Assembly (NCBI GenBank): GCA_018389105.1
Contig: JACATO010000688.1
Coordinates: 432,854-496,853 of the forward strand
DNA length: 64,000 nucleotides
DNA from: Nautilus pompilius
Taxonomy: Eukaryota; Mollusca; Cephalopoda; Nautilida; Nautilidae
Reading direction: 5' to 3'
The notes under the pieces were generated by a model. That model was not told where the DNA came from, made no database searches, and worked only from the letters and a program-made list of their open reading frames with translations. The translations under genes and the position numbers were made by a program. Position 1 is the stretch's first letter. Each line of letters begins with the position of its first letter. This document shows positions 24,256 to 37,370 of this stretch, piece by piece.

Positions 24256-24397
24256 GGTTCATAAAGGATATTTCCTCTTCAAAATATTGTAATATTATTC
24301 TGAGTTCCTAAAAGATGTATCTTTTTCAAAATATTATAATATTATACTGGGTTCATAAAAGATGTCACTTGTCTGAAAATATTATAGTATGATGCTT
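24256..24397. repeat. Three-unit tandem repeat, about 47 bp
   Basis: Three diverged copies of ggttcataaaagatgt, then about ten variable bases, then caaaatattataatatta, starting near 24,256, 24,302 and 24,349. The palindromic aatattataatatt core makes each unit foldable. Confidence 0.75.
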
Positions 24398-25592
24398 TGA
24401 GGTAGCAGCCTGGTGAAACAGATTGAGAGGAAATGCTTAGCATCAGACAATAAAGAGAATCAGGATGATAGTAATATATTGATGAATGACATAATATTTT
24501 TCTAACTTTAATTGTGATATTGCAGAAATAACCTAGAATCATTTAAGAGCACTTTAAAAAATACTATTTTTTTTACAATAAAAATTTGTAAAAGCGTACA
24601 ACAGTTATGTCGTAGTTACCATTAAACTGTCAGGTTTTGAAGTTGTTTTTGTTGTATTTTTGCATTAATTTATCTCTTACAGGTGAGCATTTCATATGGT
24701 ATAATCGCCAATTAGAGGATTTATGCTGTTGCAGAAAAACATTTGCCTGGCTATCCATATTTTCTAATACTAAAAGTCGCCACAGATTAACCAAGAATTA
24801 TATTGATAGATATTTTTTTTCCTCTTGGACATCGTCACCTAGGAGCTAGAAGTCTGAACAGCGAGAGAATGCTTGTGTGAAATCCAATAATCATGTGAAC
24901 AAACAGTGGAACTCCAGCAGGTATGTTTACTTTGGAATATAAAGCTGGCATTATGCTGTACTGGCTGGGGCACCTGGTTCTGCAACACAAAAATATTTTT
25001 TAGGTCATTGCTCGGTGGCTTAAAACCTTGCCCAGATTCTAAGGTGCCTACACCCGAAATTCGGAGTTTCTGATACTACAGTTCAGCTGTGAAAGAGTAA
25101 TGGACAAGAGTACAAACACTTGAAAATACGAATTAGGTGGACACATATCTTTGGAAAAGTCTAGAGGTTTACCTGGAAGATTAGTGATTTACCTAATCTT
25201 AGTCACAAAATTTGCCTAAAAAGACTAGTTATGGTGGAAGTATGATTGATGATTCTGAATCTAATGTAAGATAAGAGATCTTTTTAGTAGCACATCCTTT
25301 AAAGGTCCGAGATAACTAGCAGGGATGCTTCTTTCGGTAGACCAAATTCTGGAAACAGAAGATTACATACAATAACTAAATAAAATAAACACTTTGGCAA
25401 AAGTTTTACTCGTTACCCAACACTATGGCAGTAATCTTTACAGATTATTCGTGGTACTCTTACCTGGATCCAGATTCCTTTATGGCAGTAATTAAAATTA
25501 AAAATAAACAATGGAAGCTGTAGATTACATCATGCTTCAATTACAAATTTTACCAAGGAAAATTAGCCTAATCTTTTGTGGTATTCATTCAC

Positions 25593-26013
25593 TCACATGT
25601 AGAAGTCTTTATTCTGAAAAATGTTGAGGTAGATGTGTAATAATTTATTATCATCTAAAAGAAATGGATAAAGATGTGGTGTTCTCTTAAATTGAAAGAA
25701 ACCTATTGGCTCACTTGGATCTTCAAGAAATAAATAGCACGAGACAAAATCATCTTGGTCCTCTAATATCCAACAGAGGGACCCCACTTCATCAACATCA
25801 CCATGCAACCACAAAGTTGGTGTACGAGTCAATGTTTGTGATGTAGTTCATCCTGTAGTGGACAGATTTACGGATGCCAACTTGTGGCATTACGGCGCTT
25901 TTGTGATGGAATGGCATTTTGTCTTTAAATTCTGAAAACTTCAACAAGTAAAAATTTTCCACTGGTGTTGAAATATCTCGCTTGTAGCGGAAAGACTTCA
26001 ATGTTGCCTTCAC
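25593..26013 (-). pseudogene. Possible broken coding fragment, unidentified
   Basis: Two minus-strand frames meet with a short overlap at 25,798-25,832. The upstream frame reads KSFRYKRDISTPVENFYLL and the downstream one DVDEVGSLCWILEDQDDF, then FLEDPSEPIGFFQFKRTP. Their composition looks protein-like (acidic runs, few low-complexity residues), and one frameshift would join them into about 140 residues. No family was recognised and no flanking splice sites or repeat ends were found. A chance ORF pair is possible. Confidence 0.3.
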
Positions 26014-29000
26014 AAGAATGTTGTTTGGTTATAAACACACTGTTAAGTGATGGCAGCTGGTAGTTTCTCAGTTCGCTGATAGAGAAGAGCTGATAAAATA
26101 CATGTATACCATGCCACGTGATGTGCTAACAGGTCACCAAATGTTCACAGGTGTTGTAAACACTGATATGTTAATGTTGTTGTTTTTCGATGGTGTATAT
26201 ATGTTACATCGTCAATGATAGCTGAGATTTACTTGATGTCAGGCTGCGATTTTCTTCTTTTTTAAAGTGATGTTGGTTTCAGCAGCAACTGGTCGTAAAT
26301 TCAAACAAAGATACATACAGGTCAGCTACTCACCACTGTGATGCACAGTCTTGTCAAACTCACGTTCGAAACTTTACTACATTGAACAGTAATGGCACTC
26401 CGGTACTCTGCGTTTAGGAGCTAGCTTTGCCTCTCTCAAAGGCTACATTTTAAATGTACAGAATCCAGGGAAAACAGTAACACGTCTGGTTTTCTGAATT
26501 ATCTTCAAAAAGCTACATTTCCCACTGCAGTAACTCGTTAGTTGTATGAGTGTTCCTTAAGCAGGTAAATGATGCAATTGCATATATTATCTTCAACTCC
26601 CTTTATTTTGTTTTTCATCATTATTATTAGCAGGAATCTATATAAAAACGTTGTTAACCTACAACAAAACCTAACTGGTTTTCAATTTTCAGGGTCAGGA
26701 TGAGGAATAACATCAGAGTTTCAACCAAGCAGGTTGTGGACCCTAGAAGACAGACACAGGTACAGACAGACCCCTTCTCGACCTCTGTGCCACTCAGCTG
26801 CTGTGCTGTTCATCATCAATTTAAGGATTCACCCATGGGACACCAAGCTCACAAAGTATTTCCTTCTTAGAGACAAGCACTAAAATTATAATTAATACTT
26901 ATTAGCCTACTACTAGACATAATTAGTAGATTCAGTTTATTGCAAGAATGATGTGTTAAAATTTTTAAAAATAGAAGAAACCTTAAAGCACTAAAATCAT
27001 TATCATTAAAAAGGTACCAAGCCAGTGGCCCATTTTAAAATATTCATATTATTCTCCATAATAATTATGTTTAAATAATTTTGCACAATTTATCTTAGCT
27101 TCAATGATGATGGAATTTGAAACTCTAGTAGCAAAAACGTTGGAGATTAGGTTCTCTTAATGAAGAGAGGGTGAAAAACCCCTCCAGCAATTTCTGTTAA
27201 TAGGTCATGAAAAAAAATGGTGAAGGAACTGCTGCATCCTAATAAATGCCCATTTCTCCATTCACCATTAAGCATGATGGAATAAAAGCTGTTGGTCTGC
27301 CTCTTGAATTTGTCCAGTTTAAGCAAAACAGCTTGGGAGTTTTGACATTATTTTTTTTGGTTGAAGAAAATAATACATAGCGGATGGAAGACGCCCCCAT
27401 AGTTTACCGTCGGAGAGATGCGCCACCACAGTTGTTTACCTATGGAACGTGGAGAGAAAAAAAGCTACTGGCATCTTTTTCTGAAAAAAATCAAAGGTAG
27501 CCAAAGAGATGAAGGGAGGAAGAATAAAAGCCAACTTCCTCCTTGTAAATGTTTTGTATCTACATTATATGAAAGTGCTGATAAATGAATTAATTAACCC
27601 TAAATTAACCCTTTTGCTTGTTTCTATTGATGCATCAAAGAAAAGCAATAAGAATAATTGTCCTGTTGTGATTTGCCATTTTAAAAAAATTCTATGATGT
27701 AGAAAATGCAGTTCTAAATTTTTTTGAGAGTTCTGATGAAAGAGTTAATGGTATTCCAAACCAATTATATTTGGTACGAAGGAAAAATGGACCGAATCTA
27801 GCAGATGTAGTTTGCGTATGAAGAAAACAACGTTGCTTTAAAATATGGAAAACAGAACTTCGTGTTCGCAAAATCAAGAGTGTTTGAAACAAGTAATTCC
27901 TGCCAACTGAAATTATCTTGATGCTGGTAAATTTGGTTGCAAACATCAAGAGATGTTCAATCACTACTTACAAAGTTTCTAAGGAGTTTTAATCTGGAAC
28001 CAGAAAGTTTAAAGTCAGGATTAGTTTTTGTTTTTGATTCTGTTGACATGGAATGGTAAAATTAACTCGGTCATCTTTCCACAGCGCTCCTGCACTTGAT
28101 TGGCCGTCTGTCTGCCGACCTGCTGTTAGAGGCAGGGTGAAGGCAACGCTCGGAAACTCATTTGTGATTTCATAGAAGCTCAAGCAAATAAATCACCTTT
28201 AGCTGATCCGTCTTCCAGCAGGAGTTTTATGTATTTTATGCATGGGTATATGTTTTCCAAGAAGCCATCAAGGAACAAGAATTTAGTGAACTCAGTCCAC
28301 AGAGGTTTTCTTGTGCTACGCCAAATGAAAGCGAAAAGTTGCCAAATCAGATAGGAAGACTTTTAATCTGGCTGCAGGGTAAACTAGTGCCTAAAGGAAA
28401 TCTTCCATACGATGGACAGACCAGTTTTAAAAGAGATGCAAATATTGTTTTCCAGTGTATCAATTCTTACCTAAAAAAAAAACGGTTTGACCTCAATGGA
28501 AGCATTTTACAATCTCTTGAAGTGCTCAGTTACAACAGGAAGCGTACTTCTCGAAGATGTTTTAAAAGCATTGTTTGCACCTAAGGTAAAAAGTTTATGG
28601 TGCAAACTTTAACAATTAGCTTTTGAATTCTTCACCAAAATTGACCAAACTTGGATCAAAACAATAGAAGCTTTGTTGACAGGTGGTAGGTAAAAGGTTT
28701 TGTCTGCTTTTTGGTGCCCAAATCTCTTGAACTAAGTGGACACCTTTGTTGAAACATTTTGTAGTTTAATGAATGATTTCTGGACAGGTGAACAAAGCAG
28801 GTGGAACATTGACGAGGTTTAGCTCCTCTGTGTAAAATTTAAATTATCATATTTCATGATGCAAAATCTAAACTTTAAATAAAATGGGATGTTTGGGTTT
28901 GGCAATGGATAGAAGTGACGATAAGACACTTCTATGAAATTATTTCCTCTTTATGAAAAATATAATTTTGCATGATTTGTTGTTTACCAATATTACATTC

Positions 29001-29464
29001 AGGGAGATTAGTTTAGTAATTACAATGACACAGGAATCATCTCCATGGACGATAATGCTACTTTTTAATTAAAATTATTACAAAATGACTATGGGAAAAG
29101 AGCTCTGTACAAAATAGAGGAAAGTTGTTCAAACAGATGGGAAATGAAGTCAAAAATATTAGAGTATCTCAGGTATTGAATGTACACGGAGGAATTAGGC
29201 AAGAGAAGAAAGGGAACAGAATGTCGATGCAAAATGTAAGATTAGTGATAAAAATTTGCCATAACAAAGAGTTATATTAATGAGGAAGGTATCGTGTCAC
29301 GTCATCGTCTCTGCATCAACAAAATCAGTATATTCTGAGAAAGGTTTAGTAGACTTCAAATCATAAATAACAATCATATCCAGTTAAAAAAAACAAACAA
29401 AAGAAATGCCATCTCTGTTGGGTTCCAGAAATGCTAACACTGGGTATGAAGATAAAGTACAGGT
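26014..29464. other. Intergenic; possible decayed coding stretch at 27.7-28.6 kb
   Basis: Between 27,690 and 28,590 several frames have few stops on either strand, for example RRKNGPNLADVV on + and the 81-residue frame at 28,339-28,584. Base composition is less AT-rich than the flanks. No family could be recognised, and nothing else supportable was seen. Confidence 0.3.
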
Positions 29465-29488
29465 GTGTACAATTTTCTGTTTTGGTTT

Positions 29489-30018
29489 AAGCAAGAGAGC
29501 AATGCTTTAATTGCGGTGCGACATCAGTACAAATGTGACCAGAGTGCATCCCTATATACGGAAAACGAAGAGACAGTGAAAAAAGAGCCCCAGCACCCAG
29601 AATTGTTTAAATTAGAGCCTCTTCGCCCAGCCAAGTCAAGTGATGACTCTAGTATTCTGGAGGCATCCAATGTTGTTTGTGGAAAAGACACTGCTGACAA
29701 TTCCAAATATTGCAAGGGAGTGCAAAGCTTGGCTTAATAAAGATAAATGCCGCAGTCTGCAATTGAAAGGTTGCCACGCATATTACAAACCTGATGGCTA
29801 AGAGATATTCCCAAACCATCCTTATGATCAGATCTCACACCATGAAATGGCCGCTGGTTTCAGATCAGAGCTTGAGTGATGGAAATGGCAGTGCAGTATT
29901 GGCTGAAGCATCATCTGCATTTTCATTCTGCTGCGGGCATACAAACCATCAAAGGCAGAAAGACTTAAATAATTTTCAGAAGCCTGATTCATCGGTACAG
30001 CAGTTGATCACATTTTAA
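29489..30018 (+). pseudogene. Possible exon or retrocopy, unidentified protein
   Basis: A pyrimidine-rich acceptor-like run ending in AG near 29,490 opens a frame of about 80 residues. It contains KCDQSASLYTENEETVKKEP and PELFKLEPLRPAKSSDDSS, and stops with TAA directly overlapping AATAAA at about 29,736-29,741. VKKEP fits a sumoylation-type consensus, common in nuclear regulators, but this is weak. After the stop a second open frame (29,794-30,018) has similar non-repetitive composition, so the whole may be an interrupted coding relic. No family was recognised. Confidence 0.3.
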
Positions 30019-33000
30019 GTAGCGAACTGCTGATCGCAATATTATTTTTCACATTCTGTGGTTGGTGAAATTTTATAAAACATTGCTACAGTCAAAATTT
30101 GATAAATTATTCTATTAATTCGAAAATGTAGCACGGACACAGCTATAGTTCGTTTCTATCTCTCTCTAATTTTGACTAATTGCACTATGATATTTAACCG
30201 ACTTCAAGACAGAACAGCATAAAAAATTTAATTCTTAATTGTTGCAGTTTACTACCATTCTATATGATTTTTTCCTTATATGAAGCAATAATTTTATTGC
30301 CAAAAATAAATAAAAACAAAATATCAGTGCAAAGGATTTAATTTAACCCTCTGCATACCATGTCAATGTTTATCCTCTTTTGTATATCAGCAAAGGAGCA
30401 CTAGTTAGTATTAGTATTGAACTTGGTGCATATTTAGTCAAAGAATGCATTACAAAGAGTTATAAATGTACAATGTGTCAAGGGTTCGGCCTGTCTCTGC
30501 TGAGTAATAGAGGGTTGACAGGTATTGCAAATGTATTTCTGGTGGTATATAAACGGTTAAACTAAACATGGCAAACAAAAGCTGAAAACTTATAAAAGTG
30601 AGATATGGAACAAAAACAAAGAAGCTGGACTGTTTAAAAAATATATCATTTATTGGGCATTGGAGGTAACTTGCCATATTCTTTAGATTTTGTTTGCAGG
30701 ATTTTGAAAAAAAATGTCAGTTTATTATTATTATTGACTTCCCAAGAGGGTTAGTCTAAAATTTAAAGAATTTGCGCAATTTTTCCTGAACTGTCTTGTT
30801 CTGTCAGATTGAGCTTGTGAAATTAGGATCTGAGCTTAATGGAGACCAGGGAGAATGGTAATAGCATTATCTTTCAAAAATGGCTTAAAGTTTGTCTGTG
30901 AGGGTTGTCTATTATCATTCTTAAAATTGAATGTGTAGCAAAGGTGCAATCTTCAAGATAAATAAACTGAAACTTAATTAGATGTTCTTTTACCTTGTAT
31001 TTAATACCTGACACTGTGTCTATAAATGATGCAGCTACAACCAATTATGAATTCTCAACAACAGTTTTCTAAGAGATGGTATTTTGGCTTTATCCTGTGT
31101 CTTCTTGATGAGTGATACAGCATAGCGGGAACAAGATTTTGTCAGAACAATGTTCTCTTCTCCAAATCCTCTGCATCTATTGGCTAAAGCTGTTTGTAGC
31201 ATATATTCAGCTTTGCATGCATTTCAGGTTACTTGGTACAATTTGGATAGAAGTGATTAGAAACAGTCTTCCTGCTTCTGAGACCTTTTGTGTTTGCAAA
31301 ATAGATTGTCTTGCAGATTCCTTGATAGGATGCTGTCATCAGATTGACTGGTCTGTTTGTGATGTCCAGATTAAAAGCAACTGCTAAAGCACTGGTTAGT
31401 ATTTAGTTCACAGACGGTTGATGACAGTGTGATGGTTACCCAGCTGACAACCGATATCTGGACCGGAGTGTCTCATTCTCTTCAGATCAACGATTTTCCA
31501 TCTCTTTGCTTCATTGAAGTGCTTTCAAACCATTGTATCATACACTGATAAAGTTCAATTTCCATTTTGCATTTTAGATTGCAAAAGCATGTGGAATTCA
31601 GGCTGTGATATTTTGAAACAAAATAACAAATAACCCACCTGTTAGACTTAGTGTATAATGAAAATTAAACTACACAGTAAATTTGAGTAAATAGCGTAAT
31701 TGCATAAATCACTCGAATTTACAATATGCTTTTCTCCATAATTTTGCAGGGTTTCCCCTTTAGTGGCGCTATATTCCTTCACACGGTGCACAATCATTTA
31801 AATTTAAAAATAACTTATGCGCATAATTTCGTTGCTCGGTTATTTAACTATTGTACTTCCTCTGAAGTTGCTGATATTCCATAATTTAATTTCTTAGATT
31901 TATTTTATCAGCTTTTAAGAATTTGTGCCCGAGTTTCAATCTTGCGTGGCCCTGCAGTTTTCACGTCAGTTTACATGTTCACTGAATCCGTCAGCTCTTT
32001 CTGGATGTTAAGAAATAGACGGGTCCTGAGAAGACTGAGCTCCCACTGTTTCTTTTTTGTTTTTCCAGTGATAATCTGGAGCTGACTTAAGACCACAAAA
32101 TAATCTCCGTGTACTCAGAAACGGCGAGAGACAGTCCAACATCTTTCCACGTTAAATCAACATAACAGATGACATTGATCACTGTCTTAGAGGAATACAG
32201 TTTGTCTGGCTCGGTCATTGCCAGTTTTTTAAGCAAGCCCTTTACTCAACATTTAAAAACACAGCAGCTCTGATGGCAAAAACATCTTGTTGCCGAGAAG
32301 TTAGATGCTTATTATCTTCAGGAAGTATGTTTATCCCAAAAAAAAGTATTTGGAATGTCAGATAAGGAATTTAATGCGGCCCGCAGCAGATATTGTTTGG
32401 ATGTAGTCGACCCCACACCATTATTGTCACTGTCGAACTTAAGCATTTAACTAAGAATCTACCAAGTTTCTTTCAACAGTGTTCCGCTAATTACAGATGT
32501 TAGTGATGTAGGCCCAGAAGAGAGCTCTCATTAGGCTTGCGTTCAATCTGCGTGACAGTTAGGATGTATCTGTTGATGATAGACTTCCCAGAAGCTTGTG
32601 GTTATTAGCACCATGTAGTGTGTTTGTGCACGAGCTAAGAAGTGCGGGGCTAAAGGGGGCTTATATTCTACAATAGGGCACAAGAATAGAGACGGAACTC
32701 GGTGGTGAAATGGTTGTAAAGGTCTCATAGAGATTTACTGAAATCAAATTATCTGTAAATCAACCTTGTTATTTTTAAGAACAAAATGGTGGACAAGCAA
32801 TGATTAGAATATATATATCTTAAAAATAAGTCTGAGTACGGTCAACAGTGATATTAGTTAGATGTCGGTTATTTATGAACCACACGAGTCTAAATGGTCT
32901 GTTTAGTTTTTATATATTTGTGTATATGTCTGTAGAGTCTCTATTCTTTTCCCTGCTGGGAATACAGTAAATTAAACACCCCAAAGGATTCATTTTATCA

Positions 33001-33990
33001 TCCCAAGGATGAAGCTGTAAAGATTTTTTTAAAAAAAGTCCAGGGTTAGTTACCACATAGTTGTAAATTCTGAAGCTGAGGAAGATGAAGCTAAAAGTAA
33101 TGGGAACATCACTTCCTTTTTGTTAGTGATTTTTCTTGATGCAGCGGTGTGTAAAATGAACAAATGTACCTCTTTCAGATCTGTCTGCTCTGTGGTTAGC
33201 AAAAAAGATGCAGATCTCTAATTAAAATAAACCTGTACTGAAGAATAATCAGAAGAGGGAGCAACTTCAGCTCTGTATTGACAACAGGATAGAAGGAAAT
33301 ATCAAATTTTCTAAAAATTGCAAAATTCTGAATGTTTATTTTAGAATTTCTAAAACGCACTTTTGGTGAAATACCCATAAGTTTTCTTTTGTTCAAGTTG
33401 ACTAACAATTTTTTAGCTGAAAAACATTATTCTATATAACAGGAGTTTTTAGATGGAGAAAATGAAGCAAAACAGCTAAAGATAAGCTCAGATTAGTTAA
33501 TCATTTATTTACAAAGAGTTTCGCTATTCTAATAAGATACCAGCTTGAGAGTCAGTGGCACCTGTTCTTGTCTGTGCTTGATTACATAATAGAGCAGTTG
33601 TGCTAGAAGATGCTTCGTTATCATGATGAACCCTTGTAGTAGGGTGCTTAACGGATTGTTCTTAGCTGTGAGCAATGAGGGCAATTAATTATCCAGAACT
33701 TGTCATAGTGGGAACATGGCTAAATCCCCAAATGTAACTAATATTTTTCCAGGATTTGATGGATCAATAAAAGCAGTCAAGATGTACATATGTGGACGGC
33801 TAAGGTGATAACAATCAAACACGCATAATTAACTGCTGGTAAGTTCTAAATAGAGCTAGGACAACAATCTCAGCTTATTGTTGACAGGTTCGCTTTCCTC
33901 TTTATTTCTAGGATGAGAAAAGTTTGATGTGTTTTTTTCTTCAAATTCCGTCCTAAACCTGTCTGATTTTATCAATTGCTTTGTTTTACC
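30019..33990. other. Intergenic, no gene recognised
   Basis: AT-rich DNA with chance ORFs. No repeat shared with the array to the right was detected, so the array's left edge lies near 34.0 kb. Confidence 0.45.
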
Positions 33991-34559
33991 AAAAACTGAT
34001 TTTTGCACTATCAATAGTATAACAAAAGATTACATGTCCACTTCAGCTTCTGCATCTATTATCTCCCTTGTGGAAGTGATTCTCTCATGCAAATAATCTT
34101 AGGCAAAGTAATTCAGACTATACATCATCCAACTTTTAAAAATTCTCTCCTTTAATTTACTTGCCCATCCCTAGCCACAGAATTGCAAGAATAACTTACT
34201 TTCACTTACATCATTAAAAATGCCATAATTTTGTCCACAAAACCATATTTTTTTACCCAAAATTGAATTGCACTGAAGATGAACTAAACATGGCTACTTA
34301 TCTTGTCATTTAATGCACATAGGATTATTTCTAGCCACCTGAAAGTTGATATGGAGTTGAGCAATAATTTACAGGACGATAGATAGATTTTACAACAGTA
34401 TTACACTTATTGTATCGATACCTTTGTATCTGCACTGAGATTCTTTTAAGGAACAGTATTTAACAAGTTGAATTCTAACCACAGTACCCTGCCATAATCA
34501 TCTGTTAGTTGTGAATTGTGTTGGCATTAAATCAACAAGATTTTCTATAATAGTCTAAT

Positions 34560-35160
34560 CCAGATTCTCCCATATCTGTGAGGTAGTTTGCCCTTTTTTT
34601 TCAAGCATGATCCCATAGCTGTTTGACGAGATACGTATCAAGGTTTTCCGGTACCAGAGAAGAAGTTGAAAACCTTGATTCCGCTTTTATAACTTGTGGT
34701 CACTTGATGTATTGGCACATACCACAATCCTCCTGAAAGATGTTAGCATTAAATCTCAGCATGGCTTTCTGGTACAATGGTAGATACTCCTTAAGGATGT
34801 ACCCAGAAGAATCGATACATCGTTCAACACGCACCAATTCTGTCTTTCCACCATGCCAGATCAGCCTATTCCATGACAGTTTTGGCTCAAGCTGAAGACA
34901 TTTGGGTTGAAGTCCTCGTTAGGTTTTCTCCAAACCCAGGTGTGAATTTCAGACATGAATTGCTGAAACTCAAACTTATTGAAGAGCTGTCACTACCATT
35001 TTCTGGCTAGAAATCCTGAAGCATGTTAATCTTAATAGGCAGAAGTTTCTTATGGGCTATGGCACACTCTCTGTAGCCAAGTCAGGGGAGATAATGTTGA
35101 ACAGATCTTTGACTCCTGTTTTGGATGTTAGCAAGATAATTTTACTGGTGGGATTAGACA
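34560..35160 (-). mobile_element. Tc1/mariner transposase relic, array unit 1
   Basis: On the minus strand, separated by frameshifts, SGGLWYVPIHQVT is followed by SYKSGIKVF, then ENLDTYLVKQLWDHA, then IWENLD and IENLVDLMPTQF. This is the order of the C-terminal half of Tc1-type DDE transposases: the QDN.p.H block, ikvl.WP, SPDLNPIE.LWd.l, and the closing lv.SMPrR. The catalytic region is scrambled. Homologous relics sit at the same relative place in units 2, 3 and 4, so insertion came before the array expanded. Confidence 0.8.
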
Positions 35161-35635
35161 TTTAATAGATAGATAATCATTTTTTAATATGTAGATTTTA
35201 GTGAAACACATTAATTTATGTGAGTGGCTAAATTAATACAGCAGGGAACAGCTTATACTTTCTAGTTTCTTTCAGCTACAAATGAATAGTTCTAGTAAGA
35301 CTTTTCAGCAATCAAATCCCTTCTACTCATCTTGTGCCTGTCTGCCCACAGGTATACAGAAGACAGGAAAAAGTATAAAAAGAGCGATACAAGCCATTAG
35401 CACTATAAAAAATTCATGTATGAACCTTGCTTTTGAAGGAATAAACATAATATTAGTTCATGAAAGACAATGGCAAAGAAAAAGCAACAGCACACATTAT
35501 CAACAGAAAAATCCATTATTCTTTAAATAATTCATATTTATCTTTTACAGAATAACCTCTTATGTACAACTCACTTTTTTATTAGCTCCAATTTTAGGAA
35601 TGTTTTTCTGTTAGATGAACTGTGGCTCTACTACA

Positions 35636-35692
35636 ATGATGATGATGGAGACTTCAATTATTTGCTTTTTTTAAATCTTTGCAACACAACAG
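35636..35692 (+). pseudogene. Signal-peptide exon, unit 1, one-base frameshift
   Basis: Four ATG codons in a row precede ETSIICFF, then a stop falls inside a run of seven T. One more T would continue the frame as a hydrophobic leader and end in phase 1 at the donor acaacag|gtgagc. That matches the homologous exon of unit 2 (MMKNTFISSVLLIFLP, donor ttaccag|gtaaga). The homopolymer position means a sequencing error is as likely as a true mutation. Confidence 0.6.
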
Positions 35693-37284
35693 GTGAGCTA
35701 TTTGTATTTCACTTTGGATGGTACATAAGTGTCAGTGTATTTTTTTGTTTTTTTAAAATTTTTTTTAAAAAAAAAATAGATCTCTTTACGTAAATAGCTG
35801 AATATCATCATAGAATGACATTTATTATACTACTGTATACTTTGTCAGTCGTCATTGTTTTGGATTCAGTACAGATCAGCACCTATCCAACAATTACCTC
35901 TAGTTTGAAAACAACAAAATAAAAACATTTCAAAAGAGACTGGCACACCTGTTGACCAGTGGATTTTCTTTCCGTCATCTCAAGTCCACTATTATTTGTC
36001 AATATTGTAGACTGTATTACTTCAGATCTTTTATTGAGTGAATGTTTCCTCCTTAATAGCTTGCTGTGTGGTTTAAGTCGTTTAGGAACTAATTTACTGT
36101 AAGTCAGTTCTGCCTTGAGTCACACGAATGAATTGAAACAACCTCTGGTTCTCGCAGAGTAGTGTCCGCCATGTAGCAGATATATCAGAGCTACTTAGTT
36201 TACCACTGTATTATATTGACCTGTCGGCTACTGAAGACCTGAATCTACACATGTAGATGGCAGAGTATCCATGCTGCGGTATTATCGGTCTACAAAGTTC
36301 ATCAGTTCTTTCCTCATGTTTGTCAATTCTCATTTTATTGTGAAGACACAGCAGTGGATATGATGTAAATCCTTCACATGGCAGTCTTACCACATCGTAA
36401 GATTTTCCTTTATGGATGATTGATTACTTATTGGTCGCCACTTATACTAGCTGGAGCATGAGAAGGAATCTCTTTACAATAATGGTTTTCCAATTGTTTT
36501 TTTTTTGCATTTTAAAAATATCCCTGTCTAAATTAGCTAATTTTCTTCCCTTTGTTGTTACTTAGGCAAATATACACAAAATTTAACATGAAAATATGTA
36601 TTTTTCTAGAATATTTCTAGATATTTGTCATTACGGTTCTGTCACAGCATTGTTATTATATCCTATTTAAAACAACAGCACATGGTAGTAGTTGCCTGCC
36701 ATGATTGGACGGCAGAGCTTTATTAAGAGAAGACAAAGAATAAAGGAGACCATACCTCTGTGTTCGTTATCCATCAAAGTCATCAAAACATTTCTATAAT
36801 GCCAGGTAAAGCTCACCAACATTATAATGCATGAAGTAATCTCTCATTAGTATCAGTCTAATTTCCTTTTATTCAAAGAGCAAATCAACTGTTTTTTTCT
36901 TCTAAGTAACAAAGATATCAGATATAGAGCCTACACCTCTATGACGCAGCATTTGCTGCACACGTCTTATGACGATTCATCCATGAAAAAATTGATGCGA
37001 TCAAATGCACTCTAATAAAAAATACATGAGCGTTAACACATTTAGGTCTATTTGTTCTAGCAATTTTATTGACTGACGGGAACGTGAAAACATTCTTGTG
37101 TATGGAGAGTGAATGCTAAATGATGACAACCAAGTTAGGAAAAATATAAGCTTAAATCTAAACAATATCCATATAAATTATTTACAATACCTGTACAAAG
37201 GTGTATATCCATATATCAATCACACCCTTTTATAACCTTTAGTTTGATTGACTTCAAATAGAGTTTGTTTATTGATTGTTTCAG

Positions 37285-37370
37285 CAGCGTATTGACGACA
37301 TAAATGGTTCAGAAACCTACTTTGATGTTTTTACATGCATGATTTCAAAATTCTGCTGTATTTTTAATCT
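37285..37370 (+). other. Conserved block at unit end, possible terminal exon remnant (unit 1)
   Basis: A pyrimidine tract (gtttattgattgtttcag) precedes cagcgtattgacgac. The same arrangement, a ttga..gattt segment before a T-rich tract and cag|ca, recurs at 50,176 and 61,992. No consistent protein frame runs through all three copies. Confidence 0.35.

Larger units (their letters stand above)
22874..25592. other. Intergenic apart from listed repeats
   Basis: No coding feature recognised. Only the (AT)n tract and the 47-bp triple repeat stand out. Confidence 0.45.

Noticed and set aside
35636..35692. Calling the unit 1 signal-peptide exon a working gene start
   Set aside because: The frame stops within the leader and the downstream FTP and PAN exons are missing from the unit.
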